Positions 1 through 9,874 of a stretch of 64,000 nt of DNA are shown here, one piece after another. The notes below the pieces were generated by a model. It saw only the letters and a list, made by a program, of their open reading frames with translations, ran no database searches and was not told the origin of the DNA. The position numbers were made by a program, and so were the translations under genes. The stretch's first letter is position 1. Every line of letters starts with the position of its first letter. The DNA is taken from assembly GCF_030403435.1 (NCBI RefSeq), contig NZ_JAUEPH010000003.1, forward strand, positions 124,001 through 188,000, read 5' to 3'. This DNA comes from Algoriphagus sediminis (GTDB taxonomy: Bacteria; Bacteroidota; Bacteroidia; Cytophagales; Cyclobacteriaceae).

Positions 1-672
1 TATAATCGCAGGGGTATAGGTACTATACATCATTCCGCCAATAAAAGAAGCCAAGGCCACAGAGTACCCTTTAATTGCGATTACGAGTAAAATCGAAACA
101 ATCGGAACCACAGACATGAGGATCATTCTGTTTCTCTGAAATGTGGTATGAATGATTTCATATTCATTTAACTGAAGAACCGATTTTTTCTTCAGAGCTA
201 CCTGATAAAACCAAAGGAGAATGAAATACAATGCAAATGCAACGAAGCCATAGTAAATCATAATATCGGGAATTTCGCGAGGGGAAATAGTCACCGGCAA
301 ATCACTCCCGAAAATCGCTTGGGTCATGAATAAGGTCAAAAATCGAAGTGGATAGACATAAAAAATAATCAGAGCAATAAACAAAGAATTGAGGAAGACG
401 AACATGGGACCACGCAATCCATAAATTTCCGAAAAGCGCACATGTTCCTTCCAGATAATGATCAGGAAGCCAATACTGACCAAAAAAGCAGGGAGTGTTT
501 TGGTGAAAACCACCAGGTCCTTCAACGAATTTGGATTGGATAAATTAAAAATGAGAAGGGTAACTGCTATTCCAAAAACCGCATCGGTAAGATTATCGAG
601 CCTCGATGGATTCTCTCCCCGATAATCGATATTCGGATCTTTCTCTACTTTGGACAGTGCTCTTTTTCTCAA
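1..672 (-). CDS. TMEM175/DUF1211-family membrane protein (partial, C-terminus outside window)
   Basis: About 224 residues are visible before the window edge. Near the N-terminus the reading RLDNLTDAVFGIAVTLLIF matches the first transmembrane helix of the TMEM175 family (R...FSDAVFAIAxTLL), whose bacterial members are potassium channels; here the FSD signature is relaxed to LTD. Several further hydrophobic segments follow, separated by short charged loops. There is no ATG between the radA stop and this conserved region, so I chose TTG (36 bases after the radA stop); ATT further upstream is possible. The gene lies in the same frame as radA with no stop between the radA TGA and the TTG, and is probably co-transcribed with it. 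Function as a K+ channel is inferred from family; residue identity in the pore was not tested. Confidence 0.7.
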   Translation of the reverse strand, partial: MRKRALSKVEKDPNIDYRGENPSRLDNLTDAVFGIAVTLLIFNLSNPNSLKDLVVFTKTLPAFLVSIGFLIIIWKEHVRFSEIYGLRGPMFVFLNSLFIALIIFYVYPLRFLTLFMTQAIFGSDLPVTISPREIPDIMIYYGFVAFALYFILLWFYQVALKKKSVLQLNEYEIIHTTFQRNRMILMSVVPIVSILLVIAIKGYSVALASFIGGMMYSTYTPAII

Positions 673-708
673 ATCTTTAGTCTTATAAGAACAAATAAAG
701 GATTCCTC

Positions 709-2082
709 TCAAAAAATCTGCTGATACATTTCTTCTAGCTTGGCGACCGCAATTACTTTTATCCTGAAATTCGATAAATCCACGCCCTTTACCGAATACT
801 TGGAAAGGACGATTTTTTTGAAACCCAGCTTTTCAGCCTCAGAGATCCTACTTTCTATCCGGGAAACTGCTCGAACTTCCCCTCCCAACCCTATTTCTCC
901 TACCAAACAAAGCTCTTCCGACAAGGGCGTATCTTCATAACTGGAAATCAAGGATGCACAAACAGCCAAATCCAGTGCCGGATCATCTACTTTCATTCCG
1001 CCTGCAACATTTAAAAACACATCCTGCATCCCGAGCTTCATTCCTCCTCTTTTTTCAAGAACTGCCAAAAGCATATTAAGCCGTTTAGAATCATATCCAG
1101 TACTGCTTCTCTGTGGAGTTCCATAGGTGGCAGGACTCACCAGGGATTGAATTTCTATCAGCAAAGGCCTATTGCCTTCCATCATTGCCCCAATAGCAAC
1201 ACCATTCAAAGACTCTTCCCTTTGAGTCAAAAGAATCTCAGATGGATTAGTAACCACCCGTAGCCCATCAGCCCGCATTTCATAGATTCCAAGTTCATGG
1301 GTGGAGCCAAATCTGTTTTTAGAAGTTCGAAGAATTCGATAGGTCAAATGTCTATCCCCCTCAAACTGCAAAACCGTATCCACCATATGTTCCAGAACTT
1401 TAGGACCAGCGATGGATCCATCTTTTGTGATATGACCTATCAGGAAAACTGGCGTTCCCGTTTCTTTCGCGAATTTCATGAGCTCTGCAGTGCATTCACG
1501 CACCTGAGAGACCGAGCCTGCGGCCGACTCCACATGTTGGGAATGCAAAGTCTGAATCGAGTCAATCACCAAAAAATCAGGCTTTAATTGCTCGATATGC
1601 TGAAAGATATGCTGGGTATTGGTTTCCGCTAGCAGATAGCAATCAGCATTTTCACGATCCATCCGATCAGCCCTCATTTTGATTTGAGCCTCACTTTCCT
1701 CTGCGGATACATAAAGCACTTTCTTCCCTGAAAGGGACAAAGCGATTTGAAGCATGAGTGTAGACTTACCAATGCCTGGTTCCCCTCCGATAAGCACCAA
1801 TGAACCAGGAACGATTCCTCCTCCTAAAACCCGATTTAATTCCGAATCGCCTGTATTCCATCTGGGCTGATCAGAATAGCTTACTTCGGAAATCCTTTTT
1901 GGGCTATTCGACTTTTGAGTACTTGTTCCCGGCGCTTTCCATGAGCCTTTTCCTGAAACTTCCTTCTGAATTACCTCCTCCACATAGGTATTCCACTCCC
2001 CGCATGCCGGGCACTTTCCGAGCCATTTGGGACTTTGGGCTCCGCAATTTTGACAAAAGAAGCTTGTTTTTACTTTGGCCAT
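709..2082 (-). CDS. radA: DNA repair protein RadA (Sms)
   Basis: RadA is a RecA-like, hexameric DnaB-type ATPase that helps process recombination intermediates. The 457-residue product has the N-terminal C4 zinc finger (C10, C13, C24, C27), a Walker A loop GGEPGIGKST around residues 99-108, the RadA-specific KNRFG motif, and a C-terminal Lon-protease-like domain ending near the stop. A start 21 bases further upstream is open but would overlap polA; MAKVKTSFFCQNCG is the usual RadA beginning and leaves 2 bases after the polA stop, so I chose it. polA and radA therefore look like one transcript, sensible for two repair genes. Confidence 0.96.
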   Translation of the reverse strand: MAKVKTSFFCQNCGAQSPKWLGKCPACGEWNTYVEEVIQKEVSGKGSWKAPGTSTQKSNSPKRISEVSYSDQPRWNTGDSELNRVLGGGIVPGSLVLIGGEPGIGKSTLMLQIALSLSGKKVLYVSAEESEAQIKMRADRMDRENADCYLLAETNTQHIFQHIEQLKPDFLVIDSIQTLHSQHVESAAGSVSQVRECTAELMKFAKETGTPVFLIGHITKDGSIAGPKVLEHMVDTVLQFEGDRHLTYRILRTSKNRFGSTHELGIYEMRADGLRVVTNPSEILLTQREESLNGVAIGAMMEGNRPLLIEIQSLVSPATYGTPQRSSTGYDSKRLNMLLAVLEKRGGMKLGMQDVFLNVAGGMKVDDPALDLAVCASLISSYEDTPLSEELCLVGEIGLGGEVRAVSRIESRISEAEKLGFKKIVLSKYSVKGVDLSNFRIKVIAVAKLEEMYQQIF

Positions 2083-2084
2083 AA

Positions 2085-4922
2085 TTAATGAGCCTCCAGC
2101 CAATTCTTTCCTGTTCCAACTTCCACTTCCACCGGAACTTTCAACTCAATCGCATCAGCCATAAGTTTAGGAACATTCTTTTCTAGAACAGAAATTTCAT
2201 CCTTATGCGCATCAAAAACCAACTCATCATGCACCTGCAAAATCATCTTTGACTTAAGTTTCTCCTTCTTCATCCAGTTGTGCACATTGATCATAGCCAC
2301 TTTGATGAGGTCTGCTGCAGATCCTTGAATAGGCGCATTAATGGCATTTCGCTCCGCAAAGCCTCTCATCGTAGCATTACGACTATTAATATCACGTAAA
2401 TATCTACGCCTTCCCAAAATAGTCTCCACGTATTCGTCTTTCCTAGCCTTCTCAATGGCCGAATCCATATATTCTTTCACAGCAGGAAATTCTCTGAAAT
2501 AGGAATCAATAATCTCCTTCGCTTCTCCTCTTGGAATACTCAACCTTTGCGAAAGACCGAAGGCCGAAATCCCATAAATAATTCCAAAATTGGCTGTTTT
2601 TGCCTTTCTCCGCATATCTGAGGTCACCTCCTCAAGAGGAACTTTGAAAATTTTCGCGGCGGTGGTCGCATGAATATCGCGACCGTTTCTAAAAGCTTCT
2701 AGCATGGACTCATCCTCAGAGAATGCCGCCATAAGCCTTAACTCGATCTGTGAATAATCTGCAGCTAGAAGCAAATGATTTTCGTCTGTTGGCACAAATG
2801 CCTTCCTTATTTCTCTCCCCCTTTCTGTTCGAATAGGAATATTCTGAAGGTTTGGGTTTACCGAAGAAAGCCGACCCGTAGCAGCCACAAACTGATTATA
2901 AGTGGTGTGGATTTTTCCCGTTTTGGAATTAATAAGAGTAGGCAAGGAATCCACATAAGTTGACTTCAACTTCACCATTTGTCGAAAATCCAAAATTGCT
3001 CTGGCGATTTCATGCTCGCTAGCCAATTTGCTCAAGACTTCCTCCCCAGTTGCATATTGCCCTGTTTTGGTTTTCTTGGCCTTAGGGTCTAACTCAAGCT
3101 TATCAAAAAGAACCTCACCCAATTGCTTTGGCGAAGCCAGATTAAATTTAACTCCAGCCAGCTCGTAAACCTTATTTTCGATCTCCTTGATTTCCTTTTC
3201 CAGTTTCTCAGAAAGCTCAGACAGGGCATCTGTGTCCAGACAAACTCCCTGAAACTCCATTTCTGCTAAGACATTGATTAACGGAACTTCTACATCAGAA
3301 AACAGTCCCTCGACCTTTTTCTCCTTAAGCTGGGGATCAAAAACTGATTTAAGTCTAAGGGTAATATCGGCATCCTCGGCCGCATATGGAGTGACCTTAT
3401 CCTCATCCACATCACGCATATTGCCTTGGTTTTTACCCTTCTTTCCAATTAAGGATTCAATGGAAACCGGCTTGTAATTCAGATACTGCATGGCCAGCCA
3501 ATCCATAGAATGCTTACCTTCAGGTTCAATAAGATAATGAGCCAACATGGTGTCGTATAGGGCTCCCTGAACGGAAATCCCATGATTTTTCAAGACCAGA
3601 ACATCGTATTTAATATTCTGTCCCACTTTCATGATTTTCTCATTTTCAAGAACTGGCCTAAGCAAATCAAGAATTTTTGCAGTCTCTTCCTTTTCTGAAG
3701 GACAAGGAACATAATATGCCTCACCATCTACATAGGCAAAGGCTATTCCGACCAATTCTGCTCCCATAGGATTCAAGGATGTGGTCTCTGTATCAAAGCA
3801 AAATCGCTCTTGCAGGTTCAAATAATGGACAAGTTTGGATATAGCTTTTTCCCCTTTGATTTTATGATAATGAGCCACCGAACTAAAAATATTCGAAGGC
3901 ATATTTTGATCATAAGGGCTTGCCGGCTCTTCCTGCGGTTCAACCACAGGGTCATCCAAAGCGACTGTTTTTCCAGTCCCTGAAGCTCCTCCAAACAGAC
4001 CTAATTGTTCAGACTGAGCAATCGTAGCCTTTTTCTGATCACCTTTGAAAATTCTGGAAGCCAAAGTCCGAAATTCAAGCTCTGAGAAGATTTCTTTCAG
4101 TTTTTCTTCATCGAACCCTTCATACTTCAATCCTTCCCCATCGAAATCAATCGGAACATCGACCTTTATGGTGGCTAATTCTTTGGAAAGTAAGCCTTGC
4201 TCCGCAAAGTTCACTACATTTTCCTTTTGCTTTCCTTTAAGATCTTCCGTGTTTTTAAGTAGCTCCTCCACAGATCCATAGGCTTTCAGCAATTTCACCG
4301 CTGTTTTTTGCCCTATACCAGGAATGCCAGGAATATTATCCACAGAATCACCCATAAGGCCAAGTATGTCTCTAACCTGATCTACCTTTTCAATATCCCA
4401 CTTTTTACAAATTTCACTAGGCCCCATCACGTCCACAGCGTTTCCCATAAATGCAGGCTTGTACAAAAAGATATGATCATCCACCAGCTGTCCATAATCC
4501 TTATCTGGTGTCATCATATAAACCGTGAAATCATTCCTCTCGGCCTTTTTCGCCAATGTCCCGATGATATCATCGGCCTCGAAGCCATCTAATTCCAGAA
4601 TAGGAATATTAAAGGCTTCCACGATTTTCTTAACCCATGGTATCCCTACTCCAATATCCTCAGGTTGCTCCTGCCTGTTTGCCTTGTAGGGTTCATACCT
4701 TTCATGTCTGAATGTAGGTGCGTGAGTATCAAAAGCCACCCCGATATGGGTAGGCTTTTCTTTGTTTAAAACTTCAAGTAGGGTATTTGTAAACCCCAGC
4801 ATGACCCCTGTATTCAGGCCTTTAGAATTAATTCTGGGATTTTTGCTGAAGGCAAAGTGCGCACGATAAATAAGCGCCATGGCATCCAGTAAAAAGAGCT
4901 TGTTTGGCTGCTTTTGGGACAT
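2085..4922 (-). CDS. polA: DNA polymerase I
   Basis: Replicative gap-filling and repair polymerase, 945 residues. Domains in order: 5'-3' flap exonuclease with helix-hairpin-helix (about 1-300), a linker, a 3'-5' exonuclease, and the family A polymerase. The proofreading site looks intact: FDTETTSL, GQNIKYDVL and YAAEDAD carry the expected acidic residues, unlike many Pol I proteins that have lost it. Polymerase motif A (DYSQIELRL), motif B (RRKAKTANFGIIYG) and motif C (QVHDELVF) are all present. First gene of the polA-radA pair; a 116-base gap separates it from the next gene upstream. Confidence 0.98.
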   Translation of the reverse strand: MSQKQPNKLFLLDAMALIYRAHFAFSKNPRINSKGLNTGVMLGFTNTLLEVLNKEKPTHIGVAFDTHAPTFRHERYEPYKANRQEQPEDIGVGIPWVKKIVEAFNIPILELDGFEADDIIGTLAKKAERNDFTVYMMTPDKDYGQLVDDHIFLYKPAFMGNAVDVMGPSEICKKWDIEKVDQVRDILGLMGDSVDNIPGIPGIGQKTAVKLLKAYGSVEELLKNTEDLKGKQKENVVNFAEQGLLSKELATIKVDVPIDFDGEGLKYEGFDEEKLKEIFSELEFRTLASRIFKGDQKKATIAQSEQLGLFGGASGTGKTVALDDPVVEPQEEPASPYDQNMPSNIFSSVAHYHKIKGEKAISKLVHYLNLQERFCFDTETTSLNPMGAELVGIAFAYVDGEAYYVPCPSEKEETAKILDLLRPVLENEKIMKVGQNIKYDVLVLKNHGISVQGALYDTMLAHYLIEPEGKHSMDWLAMQYLNYKPVSIESLIGKKGKNQGNMRDVDEDKVTPYAAEDADITLRLKSVFDPQLKEKKVEGLFSDVEVPLINVLAEMEFQGVCLDTDALSELSEKLEKEIKEIENKVYELAGVKFNLASPKQLGEVLFDKLELDPKAKKTKTGQYATGEEVLSKLASEHEIARAILDFRQMVKLKSTYVDSLPTLINSKTGKIHTTYNQFVAATGRLSSVNPNLQNIPIRTERGREIRKAFVPTDENHLLLAADYSQIELRLMAAFSEDESMLEAFRNGRDIHATTAAKIFKVPLEEVTSDMRRKAKTANFGIIYGISAFGLSQRLSIPRGEAKEIIDSYFREFPAVKEYMDSAIEKARKDEYVETILGRRRYLRDINSRNATMRGFAERNAINAPIQGSAADLIKVAMINVHNWMKKEKLKSKMILQVHDELVFDAHKDEISVLEKNVPKLMADAIELKVPVEVEVGTGKNWLEAH

Positions 4923-5038
4923 TTTTGGGTGTTAGTTTTTTAGAAAAGTTAAATATTCAGAACGGTGAATTTACTAAAAATTGAACGCCTTCAAGCGAGA
5001 TCACTTAGCAAAAAGGCATCAAATTTCTGATTTATAAA

Positions 5039-5473
5039 CTAGCCGTTTTTAGTGAGATAATCCTTAACCTCTTTGGCACGCCATAGAATGAAACCCAGAG
5101 GAATTAACCAGAATAGCTCATTAAAAATCAATTCAAAACCCGTTCTTTTATTCCAGCCTAGTTCAGGAAGGAAAAAAACTACAAACCAGACTGCCATGAT
5201 TACCTTCCCGATGAGCCCCGCCAACATCAAACGTATCCAGCTCACTGGATAAAAGGCTGAAATAAAAATCAGTAAGCCCACTACCAAACCAAAAGATCCA
5301 AACCAGTTAGAATGGAGATCTAACTGGGCCTCCATATCCATAGCAAGCCAAGCGAGAAGACTTCCCCCAAACCATTTATAAAAAGCGGACCATGCCAGCG
5401 TATACATCCCGGCAAGAAGCAAAAGACCCCTGAAATACATTGGGAAAACAGGAAAAGTTGACTGTTGATCCAT
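5039..5473 (-). CDS. Small integral membrane protein of unknown function
   Basis: 144 residues with about four hydrophobic segments (roughly 12-32, 58-75, 84-104, 119-133) and a short basic C-terminal tail (RAKEVKDYLTKNG). No catalytic motif is visible and I do not recognise the family. It stands alone, divergent from the amidase gene upstream and separated from polA by 116 bases. Codon use and composition match the neighbours, and the ATG is the only plausible start, so I regard it as a real gene. Confidence 0.7.
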   Translation of the reverse strand: MDQQSTFPVFPMYFRGLLLLAGMYTLAWSAFYKWFGGSLLAWLAMDMEAQLDLHSNWFGSFGLVVGLLIFISAFYPVSWIRLMLAGLIGKVIMAVWFVVFFLPELGWNKRTGFELIFNELFWLIPLGFILWRAKEVKDYLTKNG

Positions 5474-5548
5474 GAGTGGTTTGATTTTGATTTCCTATTT
5501 GAACACCTTCAGGAACTTGAAGTTTGAGAATAATACAAATCTATTCAA

Positions 5549-7222
5549 ATGAAAAAGGAAAAGAACCTTTTAAAGGTAGCATTTATGGGCATCGCTGCTC
5601 TAGCATTTTTGGCTCTTGGATTTACCATGGGACAGAAGGCCAATGAAATTACCCCACAAAAAATCCAAGGCGCTGCTGAAATCCTCGGCCTGGAATTCAC
5701 TCCTGCAGAAACCGACAGCATGGTTGGTAGGCTGAAAACTCAGTTATCGAATCTAGGTGAGCTGAGGGAAACTTCCTTAGAAAACTCTGTGAGCCCCTCC
5801 CTAATTTTCAACCCTCTTCCAAAGGGATTCACCCCTAATCAAGAGCAAAAACCAATCGACTGGGGCCTAGAGGACAATGTGGTTTTACCTGATCGTGAAG
5901 CTGACATTGCCTATATGCCTGTTCATGATTTAGCTGTCTTAATCAAAAACCAAAAACTTTCCAGTGAGAGGCTCACCCAAATTTATTTGGATAGGATAAA
6001 AACATATTCAGACACGCTTCAATGTTTGATCACTTTAATGGAGGATTCAGCTTTGGAAAAAGCGCGTGAAATGGATGCTGAAATTGCCTCCGGTAAATAC
6101 CGCGGCCCTCTACACGGGATTCCCTACGGAATAAAAGATTTATTGACCGTGGAAGGAACAAAGACTACATGGGGCGCCATGCCTTACAAAGACCAAGTCC
6201 TCGAGGGTACTTCTACCGTTGTGAAAAAGCTGGATGAAGCAGGAGGTGTTTTGGTTGGTAAGTTTACCCTGGGTGCTTTAGCTATGGGTGATGTTTGGTA
6301 CGGTGGAGTCACCAAAAATCCATGGAATTTGGAGCAAGGTTCTAGCGGTTCTTCGGCAGGCTCAGCCTCAGCCGTAAGTGCTGGCCTGGTTCCTTATGCA
6401 ATAGGAACTGAAACTCTTGGCTCTATCGTATCACCCTCTACAAGAAATGGTGTCACAGGATTAAGACCAACTTATGGGCGAGTGAGTAAAGCCGGTGCCA
6501 TGGCGCTAAGCTGGTCTATGGATAAAATCGGACCTATATCCAGATCTGCCCTAGATAATGCCATTGTGCTTTCAGTGATCAATGGAGCAGATCCGGAAGA
6601 CCCGAGCACTATACCCGCCGCATTCAATTATTCTGCGGATGAAGATGTAAAATCTCTGAAGATTGGCTATTTCAAGCCCTTCTTTGAGAGAAGAAATACT
6701 CCAAATGATCAAGCCGTCCTCGATCTCCTCCGAGATCAGGGAATAGAACTGGAGCCTGTTTCATTGGATAATAAAATTGATGCAACTCCAATAATCATGA
6801 TGTTGATGGCTGAAGGGGCAGCCTCATTCGATGAATTAACCCGATTGGGCTGGGATGATCAGCTGGTCGCCCAACACAAAAATGCCTGGCCAAACCTGTT
6901 CAGGGCTGCCCGATTTATTTCAGCCGTGGATTATGTGAATATGAGCAGGCAAAGAAGGCTGCTGATCGAAGAAGTTCATGCCATCATGAAGAATTATGAT
7001 GTAATCGTCACTCCCACTTTTGGAGATCCCCAGCTACAAATCACCAACCTTACGGGTCATCCTGCACTTTGCCTTCCAAATGGTTTTAATGATGAGGGAA
7101 GCCCCACCTCCATCACTCTTTTATCGAATATCTTCGACGAAGGAAAACTGATCATGTTAGGTGAACTGATCCAAAATAATTCGGACTGGCAGGCAAAACG
7201 TCCTCCTATGTTTAATCAATAA
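5549..7222 (+). CDS. Amidase signature family hydrolase, exported or membrane-anchored
   Basis: A 557-residue serine amidase of the GatA/FAAH family, which hydrolyses carboxamide bonds with a Ser-cisSer-Lys triad. All three can be placed: Lys196 in GIPYGIKD, cis-Ser268 in GSSGSSAGS and nucleophile Ser292 in TETLGSIVSPS; the 24-residue serine spacing equals that of FAAH. Residues 1-30 form a signal peptide or anchor (basic start, then a hydrophobic run), followed by about 85 residues with no recognised domain. It is therefore likely an extracytoplasmic amidase, not the tRNA amidotransferase subunit. Its stop abuts the stop of the convergent lipoprotein gene with no intervening base. Confidence 0.88.
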   Translation: MKKEKNLLKVAFMGIAALAFLALGFTMGQKANEITPQKIQGAAEILGLEFTPAETDSMVGRLKTQLSNLGELRETSLENSVSPSLIFNPLPKGFTPNQEQKPIDWGLEDNVVLPDREADIAYMPVHDLAVLIKNQKLSSERLTQIYLDRIKTYSDTLQCLITLMEDSALEKAREMDAEIASGKYRGPLHGIPYGIKDLLTVEGTKTTWGAMPYKDQVLEGTSTVVKKLDEAGGVLVGKFTLGALAMGDVWYGGVTKNPWNLEQGSSGSSAGSASAVSAGLVPYAIGTETLGSIVSPSTRNGVTGLRPTYGRVSKAGAMALSWSMDKIGPISRSALDNAIVLSVINGADPEDPSTIPAAFNYSADEDVKSLKIGYFKPFFERRNTPNDQAVLDLLRDQGIELEPVSLDNKIDATPIIMMLMAEGAASFDELTRLGWDDQLVAQHKNAWPNLFRAARFISAVDYVNMSRQRRLLIEEVHAIMKNYDVIVTPTFGDPQLQITNLTGHPALCLPNGFNDEGSPTSITLLSNIFDEGKLIMLGELIQNNSDWQAKRPPMFNQ

Positions 7223-7783
7223 TTATTGCTTGATGGATCCTGAATAGCGGATGTTGTTCGGATCCATCAAAAGGATTTTCTGGGTAGTTTCAACGTTGTA
7301 ATGATCAATTTTTTGACTCACCCCAGAGAAGTAAATTTCCGCAATTGTTGTAGAAGTATAAAAGGTATTATCCTTCTTCATTTTGATTTGAATACCACTA
7401 ACCTCATCGTCTGTGTAAGTGATGATCATCTCCTGAAGCCTTCCTTTTTCTTCAGGTTTTAGCTTATGGATTAAATATCTTTTGACTACCTCAGTATCGT
7501 AAGATTGGGCAAAAGAAGGGCTATTTATATCGGCCTCATAGAACACTTCCAGCTCTTTTCTAATATCCTCTCTGGACATTCTTTTGGAAGTCAAAGCCTC
7601 CTCCCAGTTAATTCTGGAAGATTTTGCCATCTGAACAGAATCTGGAAGTTCAGCCAGTTTTTGGTCTATGAAACCCTTCAGGTCAAAATAAGGCAGGACC
7701 TCCATCTCAGCATTTCTGGAACTAGCCACATCACATGACACCAAAATCAAGAAAGCAAGAATAAAACTATTTCTTAATCTCAT
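7223..7783 (-). CDS. Putative lipoprotein, unknown function
   Basis: 186 residues beginning with a lipoprotein signal: hydrophobic residues 7-16 and lipobox LVSC with Cys17. The mature part is hydrophilic and rich in charged residues, with no motif I can name. Its ATG overlaps the stop of gpmI by four bases (ATGA), so it is translated from the gpmI transcript. It converges end-to-end with the amidase gene. Probably exported and anchored in a membrane; the role is unknown. Confidence 0.75.
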   Translation of the reverse strand: MRLRNSFILAFLILVSCDVASSRNAEMEVLPYFDLKGFIDQKLAELPDSVQMAKSSRINWEEALTSKRMSREDIRKELEVFYEADINSPSFAQSYDTEVVKRYLIHKLKPEEKGRLQEMIITYTDDEVSGIQIKMKKDNTFYTSTTIAEIYFSGVSQKIDHYNVETTQKILLMDPNNIRYSGSIKQ

Positions 7784-9306
7784 TTTGAAATCAAAATTTT
7801 CCCCGTCATCTCTTCTGGAATATCAATACCCATAAGATTTAGAATGGTAGGAGCTAAATCCCCAAGCTTCCCATCCTTCATTTTGAAATTTTTATTCTTA
7901 TCCACGAAAATAAACGGAACCAAATTCGTGGTATGGGCAGTGTTGGGCGAACCATCTGGATTTACCATGACATCACTATTTCCGTGATCTGCTATGACTA
8001 TAGTACTGTAGCCATTGGCCAAAGCAGTTTCGATTACACTTTTGGTACACTGATCCACTGCCTCACAAGCTTTCATGGCCGCTTCGAAAACTCCAGTATG
8101 ACCCACCATGTCTGCATTGGCAAAATTCAAACAGATGAAATCAGCACTTTCCTTTTTCAGTTCAACATTTATCTTACTTGCTATTTCAAAAGCGCTCATT
8201 TCTGGCTGTAAATCGTAAGTAGCGACTTTTGGAGAAGGGCAGAGAATTCTACTTTCTCCATCAAATTCTGTCTCCCTTCCCCCGGAAAAGAAGAAAGTTA
8301 CGTGTGGATACTTCTCGGTTTCAGCGATTCTTATTTGCTTTTTACCATTTCTCTCAAGGACCTCCCCAAGGGTATTTTTCAGGTTATCCTTTTCAAAAAG
8401 CACCTTGACTCCTTTGAAGCTATCATCATAATTTGTAAATGTGATGTAGTCCAATGAAAGTTTTTTCATTCCGAAATCCGGAAAATCCTTTTGCGTCAAA
8501 ACCTGAGTGATTTCTCTCCCTCGATCTGTTCGGAAATTAAAGCACAACACCAAGTCACCCTCTTCAATAGTAGCAATGGGGCTTCTATCAGAATTTACGT
8601 GGATAATCGGACGAATAAACTCATCCGTCACTCCATTATCGTAAGACTTTCGAATGCTCGCTTTGATGTCGTGAGATCGTTCTCCTTCCCCCTTGACCAT
8701 TGCGTCATAGGCCAATTTCACTCGCTCCCATCTATTATCTCTATCCATGGCATAGTATCGGCCAATTACGCTAGCCACCTGACCGGTAGAGTTCTTTAGG
8801 TGAGCCTCCAAGTCTTCGATGAATTTGATGCCACTTTTTGGATCAGTGTCTCTTCCATCCGTAAACGCATGGATAAAAACATCTTCCAGCCCATGAAATT
8901 TAGCCGCATCACAAAGACCTTTCAGATGTTTGATATGAGCATGAACACCCCCATCGGAGACAAGGCCCATAAAATGAACCTTTTTCCCCTTTTCTTGGGC
9001 AGATTTGAAAGCCTCTATCAAAACCTGATGATCCTTGAGCTCTTCATTTTCGACAGCTTGATTGATTTTTACCAGATCCTGATAAACCACTCTCCCTGCG
9101 CCAATATTCATGTGCCCAACTTCAGAATTACCCATTTGGCCTTCTGGAAGACCTACGGCTAGACCTGAGGCGTCCAGTTTTGCGTGAGGATAATTGGTGA
9201 ATAAGCTATCTACGTAAGGAGTATTTGCCTTTGCGATGGCAGAGATATTAGGGTTAGTTCCCAAACCCCATCCATCGAGAATCATCAAGAGTACTTTCTT
9301 TTCCAT
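7780..9306 (-). CDS. gpmI: 2,3-bisphosphoglycerate-independent phosphoglycerate mutase
   Basis: Interconverts 3- and 2-phosphoglycerate in glycolysis and gluconeogenesis; a two-manganese enzyme of the alkaline phosphatase superfamily. The 508-residue length is normal. The first metal motif LDGWG (Asp11) and the phosphoserine site GQMGNSEVGH (Ser61) are present, as are DGRDTDPKSG and the C-terminal metal motifs ADHGNSD and NTAHTTN. A perfect TAnnTTTG box ends four bases before the ATG (see promoter entry). First gene of a two-gene unit with the lipoprotein gene. Confidence 0.97.
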   Translation of the reverse strand: MEKKVLLMILDGWGLGTNPNISAIAKANTPYVDSLFTNYPHAKLDASGLAVGLPEGQMGNSEVGHMNIGAGRVVYQDLVKINQAVENEELKDHQVLIEAFKSAQEKGKKVHFMGLVSDGGVHAHIKHLKGLCDAAKFHGLEDVFIHAFTDGRDTDPKSGIKFIEDLEAHLKNSTGQVASVIGRYYAMDRDNRWERVKLAYDAMVKGEGERSHDIKASIRKSYDNGVTDEFIRPIIHVNSDRSPIATIEEGDLVLCFNFRTDRGREITQVLTQKDFPDFGMKKLSLDYITFTNYDDSFKGVKVLFEKDNLKNTLGEVLERNGKKQIRIAETEKYPHVTFFFSGGRETEFDGESRILCPSPKVATYDLQPEMSAFEIASKINVELKKESADFICLNFANADMVGHTGVFEAAMKACEAVDQCTKSVIETALANGYSTIVIADHGNSDVMVNPDGSPNTAHTTNLVPFIFVDKNKNFKMKDGKLGDLAPTILNLMGIDIPEEMTGKILISK

Positions 9307-9310
9307 ATGG

Positions 9311-9318
9311 CAAATATA
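9311..9318 (-). promoter_or_regulatory. Bacteroidota -7 box of gpmI, near-leaderless
   Basis: On the minus strand TATATTTG fits the Bacteroidota housekeeping -7 consensus TAnnTTTG. It is followed by CCAT and then the gpmI ATG, so the A of the start codon is five bases after the box. A TTTG lies 22 bases upstream as a possible -33 element. The predicted transcript would begin at or next to the start codon. Confidence 0.5.
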
Positions 9319-9431
9319 TTATTTTTCAATCCAATGGAGCCAAAGGGTATTTCGTACTTTTTTTTAGGACGAACAACATTCTTTAGCATTCAAATTAACT
9401 TTTGGTCTAGTATTTGAAATAGCGGCAGGTG

Positions 9432-9824
9432 ATGTACATGATCTACCTCATACTAGCTGCTTTTATCTCCCTTGGAAATCCTGTGGATGAGGTCAAAGTT
9501 GAATCCATTGACCCGATAGTTGAAGCATTGGATAGGGGCTCCAGCAGCGAGCTGGCCCAGTACTTTGATTCCAGCATTCAACTGAACCTAAATGGAAAGC
9601 AAGGAAGTTATAGTAGCAGCCAAGCAGAGCAAGTCCTGAAAGAATTTTTTAGACAGAACCCTCCAAATAGCTTTGCTGTGGTCTATTCCAGCCAAAAGAA
9701 TAGCCGGGTGAATTCCTATGTAGGCAACTACCAAAGCATCAATAGGCTATTCAAAGTTTTCCTCAAAGTCAACGAAAAGGATAATTCCATACGACTTTAT
9801 AGTCTGGAGTTCGTCGCAGGATAA
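9432..9824 (+). CDS. DUF4783 (NTF2-like) protein
   Basis: 130 residues: a hydrophobic N-terminus (about 1-14, possible signal peptide), then a compact alpha/beta domain of the DUF4783 type, an NTF2-like fold family found in Bacteroidota and commonly encoded just before nadC, as here (50 bases upstream). Biochemical role unknown. Start is uncertain: GTG at 9429, ATG at 9432 or ATG at 9438 are all open; I took the first ATG. Recognition rests on memory of the family pattern (EALDRGSSSELAQYFDSSI near the start). Confidence 0.72.
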   Translation: MYMIYLILAAFISLGNPVDEVKVESIDPIVEALDRGSSSELAQYFDSSIQLNLNGKQGSYSSSQAEQVLKEFFRQNPPNSFAVVYSSQKNSRVNSYVGNYQSINRLFKVFLKVNEKDNSIRLYSLEFVAG

Positions 9825-9862
9825 TTACCCAATCCATTTAGTTAAATCACAAAGTCTTTGGC

Positions 9863-9870
9863 TATTTTTG
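9863..9870 (+). promoter_or_regulatory. Bacteroidota -7 box of nadC, near-leaderless
   Basis: TATTTTTG matches TAnnTTTG exactly and is followed by CCAA and the nadC ATG, the same geometry as at gpmI. TTTA about 21 bases upstream may be a weak -33 element. nadC may thus have its own promoter in addition to any read-through from the DUF4783 gene. Confidence 0.45.
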
Positions 9871-9874
9871 CCAA

